Source: Acidobacteriota bacterium
GTDB lineage: Bacteria > Actinomycetota > Acidimicrobiia > Acidimicrobiales > UBA8190
Direction of reading: 5' to 3'
Assembly: GCA_028872975.1 (NCBI GenBank)
Contig: JAGWNV010000106.1
Location: 1-7,985 of the forward strand
Length of the DNA: 7,985 nucleotides
Positions 1 through 7,985 of the stretch are shown piece by piece (the first letter of the stretch is position 1; each line of letters begins with the position of its first letter). The position numbers and the translations under genes were made by a program. The notes beneath the pieces were generated by a model that was not told where the DNA came from, did not search any database, and worked only from the letters and a program-made list of their open reading frames with translations.

Positions 1-1
1 G

Positions 2-1204
2 GCCGGCATGGCCAGCGAAGGCGCCGACGTCGTCGACCTCGGCGTGATCCCCACCCCCGGCGTGGCCTGGGCGGCCTCCCGGCGGGGGCTGCCGGGGGCG
101 GTCGTCTCGGCCTCGCACAACCCCTTCGCCGACAACGGGGTGAAGCTGATCGGCGCCGGCGGCCTCAAGCTCTCCGACGCCGAGGAGGAGGCGGTCGAGG
201 CCGAGCTGGAGCGGATCCTCGCCGGCGAGGGCAAGGCCCGGCGTCCCCCCACCGGCCCCGCCGTGGGCGTGCTGCGGGCCGAGCACGAGGCCCTCGACGA
301 CTACCTGGCCCATCTGGTGGCCGCCACCGAAGGCCGGGACCTCGCCGGGATGAAGGTCGTCGTCGACTGCGCCAACGGGGCCGCCAGCGCCGTGGCCCCC
401 GTCGTCCTCGAGCGCCTCGGGGCCGATGTCCGGGTTGTCTGCGCCGATCCCGACGGGACCAACATCAACGCCGGCTGTGGCTCGACGGACCCGGGGCTGC
501 TCGCCGCCGAGGTGCGGGCGTCGGGCGCCGAGGTCGGCCTCGCCCTCGACGGCGACGCCGACCGGCTCCTCGCCGTCGACCACACCGGGACCCTGTGGAG
601 CGGAGACGAGCTCCTCGCCCTCTTCGCCGCCGACCTGGCCGGGCGGGGCCGGCTGGCCGGGAACACCGTCGTGGTCACGGTCATGTCGAACCTGGGGCTG
701 CGCCTGGCCCTGGCCGAGCAGGGCATCACCGTGCGGGAGACCCCGGTGGGGGACCGCTACGTGCTCGAGGCCCTCGAGGCCGACGGGCTCGCCCTCGGCG
801 GCGAGCAGTCCGGCCACCTCGTCTTCCGCCACCTGGCCACCACCGGAGACGGGGTGCTCACCGGGGTGCTCCTGCTCGACCTCCTCCGGCGCAGCGGCCG
901 GCCCTTCGCCGAGCTCGCCGGCGCCGCCATGGTCCGGCTGCCCCAGGTGCTCCACAACGTGGCCGTGGCCGACCCGGCCGCCGTGGTGGAGGCGGCCGAG
1001 GTCCAGGGGGAGCTCGCCGCCGTGCGCGACGCCCTGGGGGACCGGGGCCGGGTGGTGCTGCGGGCCAGCGGCACCGAGCCCCTGGTCCGGGTCATGGTGG
1101 AGGCGCCCGAGCAGGGCACCGCCACCGAGGCGGCCGAGCGCCTCGGTGCCGTGGTGGCCGCCGCCGGGTCGGCATCGGCCGCCCCCGGGGCCCGGTCCTC
1201 GTAG
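2..1204 (+). CDS. glmM: Phosphoglucosamine mutase GlmM, 5'-truncated by window edge
   Basis: Interconverts glucosamine-6-phosphate and glucosamine-1-phosphate in the cytoplasm, the second step to UDP-GlcNAc for peptidoglycan. The reading frame is open from base 2. The ATG at base 8 is internal, because it lies inside the conserved first domain just before the IPTPGVA segment. Numbered from that ATG, the phospho-serine loop SASHNP is at residues 34-39 (Ser36, nt 113-115). The Mg-binding DGDADR is at 181-186 (nt 548-565). The sugar-binding GGEQSGH is at nt 797-817. The phosphate-binding RASGTEPLVR is at nt 1061-1090. Spacing between motifs fits E. coli GlmM (Ser102), so about 65 N-terminal residues are missing and the full protein would be about 460 aa. 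The GGEQSGH and RASGTEP forms and the glmS neighbour favour GlmM over phosphomannomutase. The last ~15 residues are an Ala/Gly/Ser-rich tail. It stops 10 nt before glmS. Confidence 0.95.
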   Translation, partial: AGMASEGADVVDLGVIPTPGVAWAASRRGLPGAVVSASHNPFADNGVKLIGAGGLKLSDAEEEAVEAELERILAGEGKARRPPTGPAVGVLRAEHEALDDYLAHLVAATEGRDLAGMKVVVDCANGAASAVAPVVLERLGADVRVVCADPDGTNINAGCGSTDPGLLAAEVRASGAEVGLALDGDADRLLAVDHTGTLWSGDELLALFAADLAGRGRLAGNTVVVTVMSNLGLRLALAEQGITVRETPVGDRYVLEALEADGLALGGEQSGHLVFRHLATTGDGVLTGVLLLDLLRRSGRPFAELAGAAMVRLPQVLHNVAVADPAAVVEAAEVQGELAAVRDALGDRGRVVLRASGTEPLVRVMVEAPEQGTATEAAERLGAVVAAAGSASAAPGARSS

Positions 1205-1214
1205 CCTGGTAGCG

Positions 1215-3073
<1,859 letters not shown>

Positions 3074-3077
<4 letters not shown>

Positions 3078-3517
3078 CCGGCCCGGGGGCGCCGGCCGCC
3101 GGCGCCGTGCGCGGCGTGGGCGTCGACGCCCTGGACATCGACAGGCTGCGCCGTGCCCTGGAGCGGCGCCCGGCCCTGGCCGAGCGGCTCTTCACCGACG
3201 GCGAGCGGGCCTACGCCTCGGCTGCGGCCGACCCCGCCCCGCGGCTGGCGGCGCGGTTCTGTGCCAAGGAGGCCCTGGCCAAGGCCCTCGGGGTGGGCAT
3301 CGGGCCGGTCGCCTGGCGCGACGTCGAGGTGGTGCGGGCCGACTCCGGTGCGCCGGCGCTACGCCTGGCCGGCACGGCGGCGCGGCTGTCGGCCGAGGCC
3401 GGGGTGATCCGCTGGCACCTGTCGCTGAGCCATACCGCCGCCCTGGCCCTGGCCATGGTGGTGGGCGAGGGCGGGAGCCCGCTCGGGGGCCCCGCCGGGG
3501 CCGGGGACGACCGGTGA
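3074..3517 (+). CDS. acpS: Holo-[acyl-carrier-protein] synthase AcpS
   Basis: Transfers 4'-phosphopantetheine from coenzyme A to a serine of acyl carrier protein, activating it for fatty-acid synthesis. Cytoplasmic. Visible motifs, numbered from GTG 3074: GVDALDIDR with the Mg-binding Asp18 (nt 3125); RFCAKEALAKALG with the metal-binding Glu66 (nt 3269); and WHLSLSHT near the C-terminus. The Asp-to-Glu spacing of 48 is close to the 50 in Bacillus AcpS (Asp8, Glu58). Length is 147 aa against the usual 120-130. The excess is an Ala/Gly/Pro N-terminal leader and a ~17-residue Gly-rich C-terminus. I chose GTG 3074 because it forms a GTGA overlap with the glmS stop. An in-frame GTG at 3107 gives 136 aa beginning right at the conserved VRGVGVD and is a real alternative; neither has a good ribosome-binding site. 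The sequence has Cys62 where most family members have Ala. The stop overlaps the nnr start by GTGA. Confidence 0.9.
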
Positions 3518-4914
3518 AGCCGGTCCTCACCGTCGGGCAGATGCGGGCGGTGGACGCCGAGGCCCTGGCCGCCGGGGTGGCCGAGGAGCTGCTCGTGGAG
3601 CGGGCCGGCACGGCGGTGGCGGTGGGGGCCCTGCGGCTCATGGGCGGCGCCTACGGCCGGCGCGTCGTCGTCGTGGCCGGGAAGGGCAACAACGGCGCCG
3701 ACGGTCGGGTGGCCGCCGCCCGCCTGGCCCGGCGCGGGGCGCGGGTGACGGTGGTGGAGGCGGCCGAGGCCCCCGAGCGCATCACGGCGCGGTCCGGGGT
3801 CGACCTCGTGATCGACGCCGCCTTCGGCACCGGCTTCCGGGGCGCCTACCGGGCGCCGGCGGTCCCCCCCGAGGCACGGGTGCTCGCCGTCGACATCCCC
3901 TCGGGCGTGGACGGCGACAGCGGGGAGGCCTGCGGGGAGCCGCTGCGCGCCGACGTCACGGTCACCTTCGCCGCGCTCAAGACCGGTCTGCTCCAGGGCG
4001 ACGGCCCGGCACTGGCCGGGCGGATCGAGGTGGCCGACATCGGCCTCGACGTGTCGCGGGCCACCATCGGCCTCGTCGAGGACGCCGACGTGGCCGCCTC
4101 GCTGCCGGCCCGGGGGCGCGGCGCCCACAAGTGGCAGGCGGCTCTGGCCGTGGTGGCCGGCGCCCCGGGGATGACCGGTGCCGCCGCGCTGTGCGCCATG
4201 GGCGGCTACCGGGCCGGAGCCGGCATGGTCCGCCTCGGGGTGCCCGGCGCCGACCCCGACGCGCCCGCCGCCGCCGAGGCGGTGACGAGCCGGCTCCCGG
4301 CCGAGGGGTGGGCCAAGGAGGCACTGGCCATGGCCGAGCGGTGCCGGGCCCTCGTGGTCGGGCCCGGCCTGGGGCGCGAGCCGGGGGTGGCCCAGGAGCT
4401 GCGTGCCCTCCTCGGGGCCTTCGAAGGCACCGTCGTGGTCGACGCCGACGGGCTCTTCGCCCTCGGCACCGGCGACGAGGCGGCCCGGGCCCTCGCCCCC
4501 TGCAGGGGACGGGCCGTGCTCACCCCCCACGACGGGGAGTTCGCCCGGCTGACCGGCGACGCTCCCGGCGGCGACCGGATCGCCGCCACCGTGGCCGCCG
4601 CGGCGCGCCTCGGGGCCGTGGTGCTGCGGAAGGGCCCCACCACCGTCGTGGCCGACCCGGCCGGCGCCGTGCGGCTCGTCACCGCCGGATCGCCCCGGCT
4701 GGCCACGGCGGGGACGGGCGACGTCCTGGCCGGGGCCATCGGGGCCCTGGCCGCCCGGGGGCTCGGCCCCCTCGACGCCGCCGCCCTCGGCGCCCACGTC
4801 CACGGGTCGGCGGCGGCGCTGGGGCCGCCCGAGGGGCTCGTCGCCGGCGACCTGCCCGACCTGCTCGCCCGCTGGCTGTCGGAGCTGCGGCACGGGACCG
4901 ACGGCCGTGGCTGA
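3514..4914 (+). CDS. nnr: Bifunctional NAD(P)HX epimerase / ADP- or ATP-dependent NAD(P)HX dehydratase
   Basis: Metabolite-repair enzyme. The N-terminal YjeF_N domain (NnrE) epimerises R-NAD(P)HX to the S form, and the C-terminal ribokinase-like domain (NnrD) dehydrates S-NAD(P)HX back to NAD(P)H using a nucleotide. 466 aa. N domain, about residues 1-195: AGKGNNGADG (residues 55-64, from nt 3676), IDAAFGTGFRG, AVDIPSGVDGDSG and ALKTGLLQGDG. C domain, from about 200: HKW (205-207), VAGAPGMTGAA, YRAGAGMVRLG, VVGPGLGRE, DADGLFAL, LTPHDGEF, LRKGPTTVV and ATAGTGDVLAG, with the catalytic-type Asp403 (nt 4720). The start GTG 3514 overlaps the acpS stop as GTGA. The protein is about 50 aa shorter than E. 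coli Nnr (515 aa), mostly within the epimerase domain, and its loop reads GNNGADG where GNNGGDG is usual. Both domains look intact and fused, so this is not two genes. The last 8 nt overlap alr. Confidence 0.93.
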   Translation: MKPVLTVGQMRAVDAEALAAGVAEELLVERAGTAVAVGALRLMGGAYGRRVVVVAGKGNNGADGRVAAARLARRGARVTVVEAAEAPERITARSGVDLVIDAAFGTGFRGAYRAPAVPPEARVLAVDIPSGVDGDSGEACGEPLRADVTVTFAALKTGLLQGDGPALAGRIEVADIGLDVSRATIGLVEDADVAASLPARGRGAHKWQAALAVVAGAPGMTGAAALCAMGGYRAGAGMVRLGVPGADPDAPAAAEAVTSRLPAEGWAKEALAMAERCRALVVGPGLGREPGVAQELRALLGAFEGTVVVDADGLFALGTGDEAARALAPCRGRAVLTPHDGEFARLTGDAPGGDRIAATVAAAARLGAVVLRKGPTTVVADPAGAVRLVTAGSPRLATAGTGDVLAGAIGALAARGLGPLDAAALGAHVHGSAAALGPPEGLVAGDLPDLLARWLSELRHGTDGRG

Positions 4915-6232
4915 GCACCTGGCCGGGGCCCGTCCCGGCGCCGGGGGCCCGCCCGGCCCGCGGCCGGCCTGGGCCGAGGTCGACCTGGCCGCCGTCCGCC
5001 ACAACGCCGCCCTGCTCCGCGCCGTCTGCGCCCCGGCCCGGCTGTGCGCAGTGGTGAAGGCCGACGGCTACGGCCACGGCGCCGTGGCGGTGGCCACCGC
5101 CGCCTTGGAGGCCGGCGCCTCGTGGCTGGCCGTGGCCCTCGTCGAGGAGGGCGCCGCCCTGCGGCGGGCCGGGATCGAGGCGCCGGTGCTGCTGCTCTCC
5201 GAGCCCCCGCCCGAGGCCATGGAGGCGGTCGTGGCCGAGCGGCTCACCCCCACCGTGTACACCCGCCCCGGAGCCGGCGCCCTCGCCGACGCGGCGCGCC
5301 AGGCCCGGCGGGTCGTCGACGCCCACGTGAAGGTGGACACCGGCATGCACCGGGTGGGCGCCGACCCCGAGGACGTCGCCGAGGTGGTGGGGGCCGTCGT
5401 GGGGGGAAGCTCCCTGCGCTTCGCCGGGCTCTGGACGCACCTCGCCGTGGCCGACGGCACCGCCGAGGAGGACCGCACCTTCACCGACCGCCAGATCGAC
5501 CGCTTCGACGACGTCCGGGCCGTGCTGGCCGACGCCGGGCTCGAGCCGCAGCTCCTCCACGCCGCCAACTCCGCCGGGGCCCTGTGCCACCCCCGGTCGC
5601 GCCTCGACCTGGTCCGCTGCGGCATCGCCCTCTACGGGCTCCTGCCCAGCCCGGCCCTGGCCGGCGCCTTCGAGGAGGCCGCCGACGCGGCCGGGCTCGA
5701 GGAGGGGCTCCGGCCCGTGCTGTCGCTGAAGGCCCGGGTCTCGATGGTCCGGGTCCTCGAGGCGGGCGAGCGGCCCTCCTACGGCCGGCGCTACCCGTTG
5801 CCGGAGACCTCGGTGGTGGCCACCGTGCCCCTCGGCTACGCCGACGGGGTGCCCCGGCGGTACTTCGAGGCGGGGGGGACGGTGCTCGTGGGCGGGCGGC
5901 GGCGTCCCCTGGCCGGCACCGTCACCATGGACCAGATCCTGGTCGACTGCGGGCCCGACCCCGAAGTCCGCGCCGGCGACGAGGTGGTGCTCATCGGGGA
6001 CCAGGGCGCCGGGTCGCTGTCGGCCTGGGACTGGGCCACGGTGCTCGAGACGATCGCCTACGAGGTCGTCTGCGGCATCGGCCCCCGGGTCCCCCGCGTC
6101 GTCGTCGACAGCGGCGCCGGCCCGCCGGCGACCGGTGCGGCGGGCCCCGGGCGGGCCGCCGCACCAGCGGGCAGACTGACCGACCGGGCCGCGGGGGAGA
6201 GATCCCAGGCGGAGGACCGGGGAGGGAGATGA
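4907..6232 (+). CDS. alr: Alanine racemase (PLP-dependent)
   Basis: Converts L-alanine to D-alanine for peptidoglycan, a cytoplasmic fold-type III PLP enzyme that works as a dimer. The PLP-binding lysine is Lys51 in VVKADGYGHG (nt 5057). The second catalytic base is Tyr292 in PSYGRRY (nt 5780), and GYADG follows with Tyr311 (nt 5837); the spacing of 19 equals that of Tyr265 and Tyr284 in Geobacillus Alr. Also seen: VDTGMHRVG, HAANSAG, RCGIALYG, GTVTMDQ, and the end motif YEVVCGIGPRVPRV. The protein is 441 aa against the usual 370-390. There is a Gly/Pro-rich leader of about 20 residues and a low-complexity tail of about 40 after RVPRVVVD. The GTG at 4907 overlaps the nnr stop by 8 nt and is the only start in frame before the conserved AWAEVDL segment. 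No strong Shine-Dalgarno is visible, so translation is probably coupled to nnr. All key residues are present. Confidence 0.96.
   Translation: MAEHLAGARPGAGGPPGPRPAWAEVDLAAVRHNAALLRAVCAPARLCAVVKADGYGHGAVAVATAALEAGASWLAVALVEEGAALRRAGIEAPVLLLSEPPPEAMEAVVAERLTPTVYTRPGAGALADAARQARRVVDAHVKVDTGMHRVGADPEDVAEVVGAVVGGSSLRFAGLWTHLAVADGTAEEDRTFTDRQIDRFDDVRAVLADAGLEPQLLHAANSAGALCHPRSRLDLVRCGIALYGLLPSPALAGAFEEAADAAGLEEGLRPVLSLKARVSMVRVLEAGERPSYGRRYPLPETSVVATVPLGYADGVPRRYFEAGGTVLVGGRRRPLAGTVTMDQILVDCGPDPEVRAGDEVVLIGDQGAGSLSAWDWATVLETIAYEVVCGIGPRVPRVVVDSGAGPPATGAAGPGRAAAPAGRLTDRAAGERSQAEDRGGR
6107..6229 (+). other. Low-complexity C-terminal tail of alanine racemase with shifted codon use
   Basis: After the last conserved block of Alr (GPRVPRVVVD) the frame continues for about 41 codons rich in Gly, Ala, Pro and Arg. 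In the last 24 codons, from 6158, six end in A (gca, cca, gga and three aga), a class that is rare in the rest of the gene. The stretch from about 6190 is purine-rich and contains the ribosome-binding sequence of the next gene. It is probably dispensable for catalysis and acts as a leader for the hydrolase gene. That role is inferred from composition only. Confidence 0.55.
6221..6225 (+). promoter_or_regulatory. Shine-Dalgarno site deciding the start of the alpha/beta hydrolase gene
   Basis: GGAGG here lies 9 nt before ATG 6235 and only 3 nt before ATG 6229, which favours 6235 as the start. A further GGAGG lies at 6211-6215, too far upstream for either. This is the only strong ribosome-binding sequence at any junction in the window, which suggests that the hydrolase gene can be translated independently of alr. 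Confidence 0.6.
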
Positions 6233-6234
6233 GG

Positions 6235-7260
6235 ATGGGCGAGGCCGGCGCGGTGCTGCGTGGACGAGGGCGGACGGTCGGGGCCGCCGCCGGCCTGGCC
6301 GGCGCCGGTGCGCTGGCGGCGGCCTGGGTCGCCCAGCACCGCCGGGTGGGGCGGGCCCTCGAGGCCGCCGACGCCGCCGCCGAGGGTGAGGGGCTGGTGC
6401 TCCCCTCCGACCTCCGGCACCACGAGATCGCCGTGGACGACGGCGCCGTGATCCACGTCGTCGAGCGCGGCGAGGGTCCGCCGCTTCTGCTCCTGCACGG
6501 GCTCATGTCGGCGAGCGGCATCTGGGTCAACCAGCTGACCGACCTGGCCGGCCGCCACCGCGTCGTCGCCGTCGACCTGCGCGGCCATGGGCGCTCCAGC
6601 GTCGGCGAGGAGGGCACCGGCCTCGTCCGCATGGCCGAGGACGTCCGACGGGTGATGGAGGAGCTCGACCTCCGACGCGCCCTCGTCGTCGGCCACTCCA
6701 TGGGCGGCATGGTGGCGCTGCGCGTCGTCCACGACCTCCCCGCCGCCGAGCGACGGCTGCGCGTGGACGGCCTCGCCGTCGTCTCGAGCGCGGCGGGACC
6801 GTTCCTGAGCGCCCCCGGGTCGACCACGGCGTCCCGGGTCCTGGTGCCGGCGTGGTCGCAGTTCGTCCTGGCCGCCGACCGGGCGGGCATGTGGAGCCGC
6901 CCGGCGCGCGACCTGCGGTGGTGGGCGACGCGGCTCAGCTTCGGCGCCGAGGCCGACCCCGCCCAGGTCCGCTTCACCGAGGAGCTGTCGCGCCCGGTGG
7001 CGGCGTCCACCTTCACGAGGCTCCTTCCCGACCTCGTCGCCTTCGACCTCTCCGACGGCCTGGCCGACATCGAGGTGCCGGTGCTCGTGGTGGTGGGCTC
7101 GCGCGACCGGCTCACCCCGCCCCGCCACGCCCGGGCCATGGCCGGCGTGCTGCCCCAGGCACAGCTCGTCGAGCTGCCCCGCTGCGGCCACACGCCCATG
7201 CTCGAGCGCCGCCACGAGTTCTCCCGCCTGCTCGACGAGTTCAGCGCCAAGCTGGCCTAG
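6235..7260 (+). CDS. Membrane-anchored alpha/beta-fold hydrolase, substrate unknown
   Basis: A serine hydrolase of the alpha/beta fold, 341 aa. Residues 14-33 (TVGAAAGLAGAGALAAAWVA) form one hydrophobic segment behind an Arg-rich start, so it is probably an N-terminal membrane anchor. I see no lipobox or signal-peptidase site. The catalytic domain starts near residue 64: LLLLHGL (oxyanion-hole region, 84-90), DLRGHGRS (114-121), and nucleophile Ser155 in GHSMGG (nt 6697). The acid is Asp291 in VGSRDRLTPP (nt 7105), and His319 is in CGHTPMLE (nt 7189). The triad is complete. The helical lid region (about 185-250) is Trp-rich, which fits a hydrophobic substrate but proves nothing. A hydrolase of this kind between alr and tsaE is a recurrent arrangement in Actinomycetota, but its function is not known to me. 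The fold also covers esterases, lipases, peptidases, dehalogenases and chloroperoxidase-like proteins. ATG 6229, which overlaps the alr stop as ATGA, is an alternative start two codons upstream. Confidence 0.88.
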   Translation: MGEAGAVLRGRGRTVGAAAGLAGAGALAAAWVAQHRRVGRALEAADAAAEGEGLVLPSDLRHHEIAVDDGAVIHVVERGEGPPLLLLHGLMSASGIWVNQLTDLAGRHRVVAVDLRGHGRSSVGEEGTGLVRMAEDVRRVMEELDLRRALVVGHSMGGMVALRVVHDLPAAERRLRVDGLAVVSSAAGPFLSAPGSTTASRVLVPAWSQFVLAADRAGMWSRPARDLRWWATRLSFGAEADPAQVRFTEELSRPVAASTFTRLLPDLVAFDLSDGLADIEVPVLVVVGSRDRLTPPRHARAMAGVLPQAQLVELPRCGHTPMLERRHEFSRLLDEFSAKLA

Positions 7261-7277
7261 ACCGGCCCGGCGGTACG

Positions 7278-7850
7278 ATGCCGGAGGTGGCCACGCTCGC
7301 CGAGCTGCGCAGCCAGGCCCTCGACTGCACCCGCTGCGCGCTGGCGGCCGGACGGACCCAGGTGGTGTTCGGCGTGGGCGACCCCGAGGCGGCGCTCATG
7401 TTCGTGGGCGAGGGCCCTGGGCGCGAGGAGGACCTCCAGGGCGAGCCGTTCGTGGGCCGCTCCGGGAAGCTCCTCGACACCCTCATGCGCCAGGAGCTCG
7501 GCATGGACCGCAGCCAGTGCTACATCGCCAACGTGGTGATGTGCCGCCCGCCGGGCAACCGCGACCCCCTTCCCGACGAGATCGCCGCCTGCCGGCCGCA
7601 CCTCGAGGCGAAGATGGAGGTGATCGACCCCACCGTGGTGGTGTCGCTCGGCAACTTCGCCACGCGCCTGCTGCTCGGGACGACGGAGGGGATCCGCCGG
7701 CTGCGGGGCCAGGCCTACCCGTTCCGCTCCGGGTTCCTGGTGCCGACCTACCACCCGGCTGCCGCCCTGCGGGGCGGCGCCGAGGTGGTCGCCGAGATGC
7801 GGGCCGACTTCGTGCGCGCCAAGGGGCTGCTCGGCGCACGCGGTCGGTGA
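7278..7850 (+). CDS. udg: Uracil-DNA glycosylase, family 4 (4Fe-4S type)
   Basis: Excises uracil from DNA, starting base-excision repair of deaminated cytosine, a relevant lesion in a GC-rich genome. 190 aa, typical for family 4. The four iron-sulfur cysteines are Cys17 and Cys20 (CTRC), Cys89 (MCRPPGNR) and Cys105 (IAACRPH), spaced as in Thermus UDGa. Motif A is GEGPGREEDLQGEPFVG, residues 44-60. Later come SLGNFAT (123-129) and the active-site HPAA at 159-162. The KRRIH insert typical of UdgX is absent; the region reads GTTEGIRRLRG, so ordinary family 4 is the better call. Older annotations label such proteins as phage SPO1 DNA polymerase-related. ATG 7278 lies 17 nt after the hydrolase stop with only a weak GGCGG-like site upstream. 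The start is supported because the conserved CxxC follows about 16 residues later, as usual. The stop overlaps the tsaE start as GTGA. Confidence 0.95.
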   Translation: MPEVATLAELRSQALDCTRCALAAGRTQVVFGVGDPEAALMFVGEGPGREEDLQGEPFVGRSGKLLDTLMRQELGMDRSQCYIANVVMCRPPGNRDPLPDEIAACRPHLEAKMEVIDPTVVVSLGNFATRLLLGTTEGIRRLRGQAYPFRSGFLVPTYHPAAALRGGAEVVAEMRADFVRAKGLLGARGR

Positions 7851-7985
7851 TCGCCCTGCGCACCACCTCGGCCGAGGCGACCCGGGCCGTGGGCGCGGCG
7901 CTGGCCGGGGTGCTGCGTCCCGGCGACGTGGTGCTCCTCGTGGGCGACCTCGGCGCCGGCAAGACGACCTTCGCCCAGGGGGTGG
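7847..7985 (+). CDS. tsaE: tRNA threonylcarbamoyladenosine biosynthesis ATPase TsaE, 3'-truncated by window edge
   Basis: TsaE is the small ATPase that works with TsaB and TsaD to make t6A at position 37 of ANN-decoding tRNAs. Only the first 46 codons are in the window. They read as a typical TsaE start: the TTSAEATRAVG segment, then LRPGDVVLLVGDLGAGKTTFAQG, a stretch that continues across nt 7916-7981. The Walker A loop GDLGAGKTT is at nt 7943-7969. The GTG at 7847 overlaps the udg stop TGA (7848-7850). No other start is as well placed relative to the conserved domain. The Walker A spelling with a preceding acidic residue (GDLGAGKT) is the hallmark of this family, and the position downstream of alr and the hydrolase agrees with the actinobacterial order alr-hydrolase-tsaE-tsaB. 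tsaB, rimI and tsaD would be expected just beyond the window. Confidence 0.93.
   Translation, partial: MIALRTTSAEATRAVGAALAGVLRPGDVVLLVGDLGAGKTTFAQGV

Noticed and set aside
426..1214. Upstream in-frame extension of glmS
   Set aside because: The extension is a Pro/Ser/Arg-rich shadow overlapping glmM, and GlmS needs its Cys directly after the initiator Met at 1215.
1205..1214. Possible glmS ribozyme or riboswitch upstream of glmS
   Set aside because: Only 10 nt separate glmM and glmS, leaving no room for the structure, and the ribozyme is known mainly from Firmicutes.
3211..5004. Long minus-strand open frame opposite acpS and nnr (597 codons)
   Set aside because: Low-complexity Gly/Pro/Arg composition, no motif, and it crosses the boundaries of two well-supported genes.
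5991..7250. Minus-strand open frame opposite the hydrolase gene (419 codons)
   Set aside because: Ser/Arg-rich shadow translation without any domain. The plus strand encodes a complete catalytic triad.
7274..7279. TACGAT, resembling a -10 hexamer before udg
   Set aside because: It overlaps the ATG itself, so a transcript from it would start inside the gene. No -35 partner is evident.
7278..7850. UdgX-type (uracil-DNA cross-linking) glycosylase
   Set aside because: The KRRIH insert and its histidine are absent; the segment reads GTTEGIRRLRG as in ordinary family 4.

Overview
The window is a dense, single-strand (+) stretch of very GC-rich bacterial chromosome. GC is well above 70% by eye, and codon third positions are almost all G or C. 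Gene content and order (glmM, glmS, acpS, nnr, alr, alpha/beta hydrolase, family-4 UDG, tsaE) match the conserved housekeeping cluster known from Actinomycetota. The inserted UDG gene, the absence of coaA and the shape of some proteins make me favour a deep-branching high-GC lineage such as Acidimicrobiia. That placement is an inference I could not test.

Layout: 2-1204 is glmM, lacking its first ~65 codons at the window edge. 1215-3077 is glmS. 3074-3517 is acpS. 3514-4914 is a bifunctional NAD(P)HX epimerase/dehydratase (nnr). 4907-6232 is alr. 6235-7260 is a membrane-anchored alpha/beta hydrolase of unknown substrate. 7278-7850 is a family-4 uracil-DNA glycosylase. 7847-7985 is the first 46 codons of tsaE, cut by the window end. 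No non-coding gap exceeds 17 nt. There is no RNA gene, mobile element, CRISPR array or convincing internal promoter or terminator. The whole window reads as one polycistronic unit whose promoter lies upstream of it.

How the genes fit together: GlmS makes glucosamine-6-P from fructose-6-P and glutamine. GlmM converts it to glucosamine-1-P for UDP-GlcNAc. Alr supplies D-alanine, so three genes feed peptidoglycan precursors. AcpS activates acyl carrier protein for lipid synthesis. Nnr repairs damaged NAD(P)H. The UDG removes uracil from DNA. TsaE, normally followed by tsaB, rimI and tsaD, makes the t6A modification of tRNA. Most junctions are stop/start overlaps (GTGA three times, an 8-nt overlap once, and an ATGA option once), which suggests translational coupling.

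Nothing here looks like an undescribed system. The points most worth a second look are the unknown-function anchored hydrolase, the UDG gene coupled to tsaE, the compact Nnr epimerase domain with altered loops, and the Alr tail, whose codon use shifts where it overlaps the next gene's ribosome-binding region.
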